A stretch of 6,330 bases of DNA from NCBI GenBank assembly GCA_903926285.1, contig CAIYIP010000388.1, forward strand, positions 1 through 6,330, given 5' to 3'. Below the pieces are notes generated by a model. The model was not told the origin of the DNA. It made no database searches and saw only the letters and a list, made by a program, of their open reading frames with translations. The DNA is from an uncultured Gammaproteobacteria bacterium (GTDB taxonomy: Bacteria; Pseudomonadota; Gammaproteobacteria; Pseudomonadales; Pseudohongiellaceae). Both the position numbers and the translations under genes were made by a program. Positions 5,546 to 6,330 of this stretch are shown here, in pieces. The number at the start of each line of letters is the position of its first letter. Within the stretch, counting starts at the first letter, position 1.

Positions 5546-6330
5546 ATGAAGCAAACCATCAGCAATACATTCAAACCCAAGAGCCTTTTACTAGCAGTTG
5601 TTGCAGTAATGTCTGCACTGCCAGGACAGTTTGTTCAGGCTGCCGAAGATGTAGACGCGCAGCTTGAAGAAATCACCGTTACGGGGTCGCGTATCAGACA
5701 AACATCCGGCATGGTTACACCAGTGCCGATTACTGCAGTAACAATTCAAGAACTGGCCAGCTACGAGCCCGACAGCACCATCGCTGAACAACTTGACCAA
5801 CTACCCCAGTTCTTCCAGACCTCATCAGCCCAGCGTGGCGGCGTAATAACCGGCAGTTCAGGCGGCAGTTTTCTTAACATGCGCGGCATTGGCAGCAACA
5901 GGACACTTGTCCTGCTCGACGGCTCCCGTGTTGTTCCTAACGACCGCACCGGCGTGGTGAACGTCGATGTATTTCCCACAGCTCTCGTCAGGAACGTTGA
6001 AGTTGTCACCGGCGGTGCTTCCGCAGCTTACGGTGCCGATGCGCTCGCAGGAGTCGTCAACTTTATCCTTGACCGTGAATTTGAAGGTTTTAAAACTAAT
6101 GTGTCTACCGGCATCACCGAACAGGGTGACGGCCAAAACTGGAATGCTTCGGTTGCCGGTGGCTTCCAGCTTGGCGATCGTCTGCACTTGATTGGCTCTC
6201 TCGAGGGGCGTCGCATTCACCAGATTGACCGCAACATGAGCGCCGAGTCTGGCCAGTGGGATTCATTCCAGCGCTGGGGCCATGTGACCAATCCCGCGTG
6301 GCAGACTGCGTCCTCCCTTCCAGTGGGTGA
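5546..6330 (+). CDS. TonB-dependent outer-membrane receptor (N-terminal part, 3' end outside window)
   Basis: Outer-membrane beta-barrel transporter powered by TonB-ExbB-ExbD. 261 residues are visible before the right edge. A signal peptide has Lys at 2, 10 and 12, a hydrophobic core at about 14-25 and a likely cut near VQAA (30-33). The mature end carries the TonB box EEITVTGSR (41-49). The plug domain follows: PVPITAVT (59-66), TIAEQLDQLPQF (78-89), FLNMRGIGSNRTLVLLDGSR (109-128), then VEVVTGGASAAYGADALAG (151-169) and VVNFILDREFEGF (170-182). The frame then enters the first barrel strands. The NMRGIGSNRTLVLLDG and GGASAAYGADA blocks identify the large receptor group common in Alteromonadales, sphingomonads and caulobacters, usually 800-1000 residues, so roughly a quarter to a third is seen here. 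Start: ATG 5546 with AGGGGGA seven bases upstream; an in-frame GTG at 5465 is an alternative. The ligand cannot be told from the plug. Confidence 0.95.
   Translation, partial: MKQTISNTFKPKSLLLAVVAVMSALPGQFVQAAEDVDAQLEEITVTGSRIRQTSGMVTPVPITAVTIQELASYEPDSTIAEQLDQLPQFFQTSSAQRGGVITGSSGGSFLNMRGIGSNRTLVLLDGSRVVPNDRTGVVNVDVFPTALVRNVEVVTGGASAAYGADALAGVVNFILDREFEGFKTNVSTGITEQGDGQNWNASVAGGFQLGDRLHLIGSLEGRRIHQIDRNMSAESGQWDSFQRWGHVTNPAWQTASSLPVG

Noticed and set aside
5591..6220. Several minus-strand frames of 69-120 codons opposite the TonB receptor
   Set aside because: They are antisense to strongly conserved plug-domain sequence and have no independent support.

Overview
The window reads as a chromosomal segment of a flagellated, Gram-negative bacterium, most likely a gammaproteobacterium. 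This rests on three things seen here: a membrane chemoreceptor behind a flagellar-type (FliA/sigma-28) promoter, exported enzymes, and a TonB-dependent outer-membrane receptor of the 'LRGLG / GGASAAYGADA' type. That receptor type is common in gamma- and alphaproteobacteria that scavenge complex organic matter. The genus is not determinable from the sequence alone. No RNA gene, CRISPR array, insertion sequence or prophage gene is visible.

Layout from left to right. (1) Bases 1-1816, minus strand: the first 605 residues of a methyl-accepting chemotaxis protein. It has a TM1 / long helical periplasmic (HBM-like) sensor / TM2 / HAMP / coiled coil / PAS / second HAMP-like order, and the signalling domain lies beyond the left edge. 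(2) Bases 1817-2161: noncoding, with a very good sigma-28 promoter for the chemoreceptor and two short perfect-arm palindromes. (3) Bases 2162-4132, minus strand: an exported gamma-glutamyltransferase-like Ntn-hydrolase that keeps the self-processing Thr nucleophile but lacks canonical substrate-binding residues. (4) Bases 4133-4620: a divergent intergenic region holding an unassigned minus-strand open frame (4252-4512) that looks like coding sequence or a gene remnant. (5) Bases 4621-5394, plus strand: a NodB-fold polysaccharide-deacetylase-family protein with a 'DN' rather than 'DD' first motif. (6) Bases 5546-6330, plus strand: the N-terminal third or so of a TonB-dependent receptor, cut by the right edge.

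How the parts may work together: the chemoreceptor belongs to the motility regulon and is probably functionally separate from the rest. The GGT-like hydrolase, the deacetylase-family protein and the TonB receptor could form a small uptake-and-deamidation/deacylation locus for an unknown amide-containing substrate, but this is inference from adjacency only. The window looks mostly like ordinary accessory metabolism. I found no convincing novel multi-gene system. The best items for a second look are the unassigned frame at 4252-4512, the altered active site of the GGT-like enzyme, and the start-site ambiguity of the TonB receptor.
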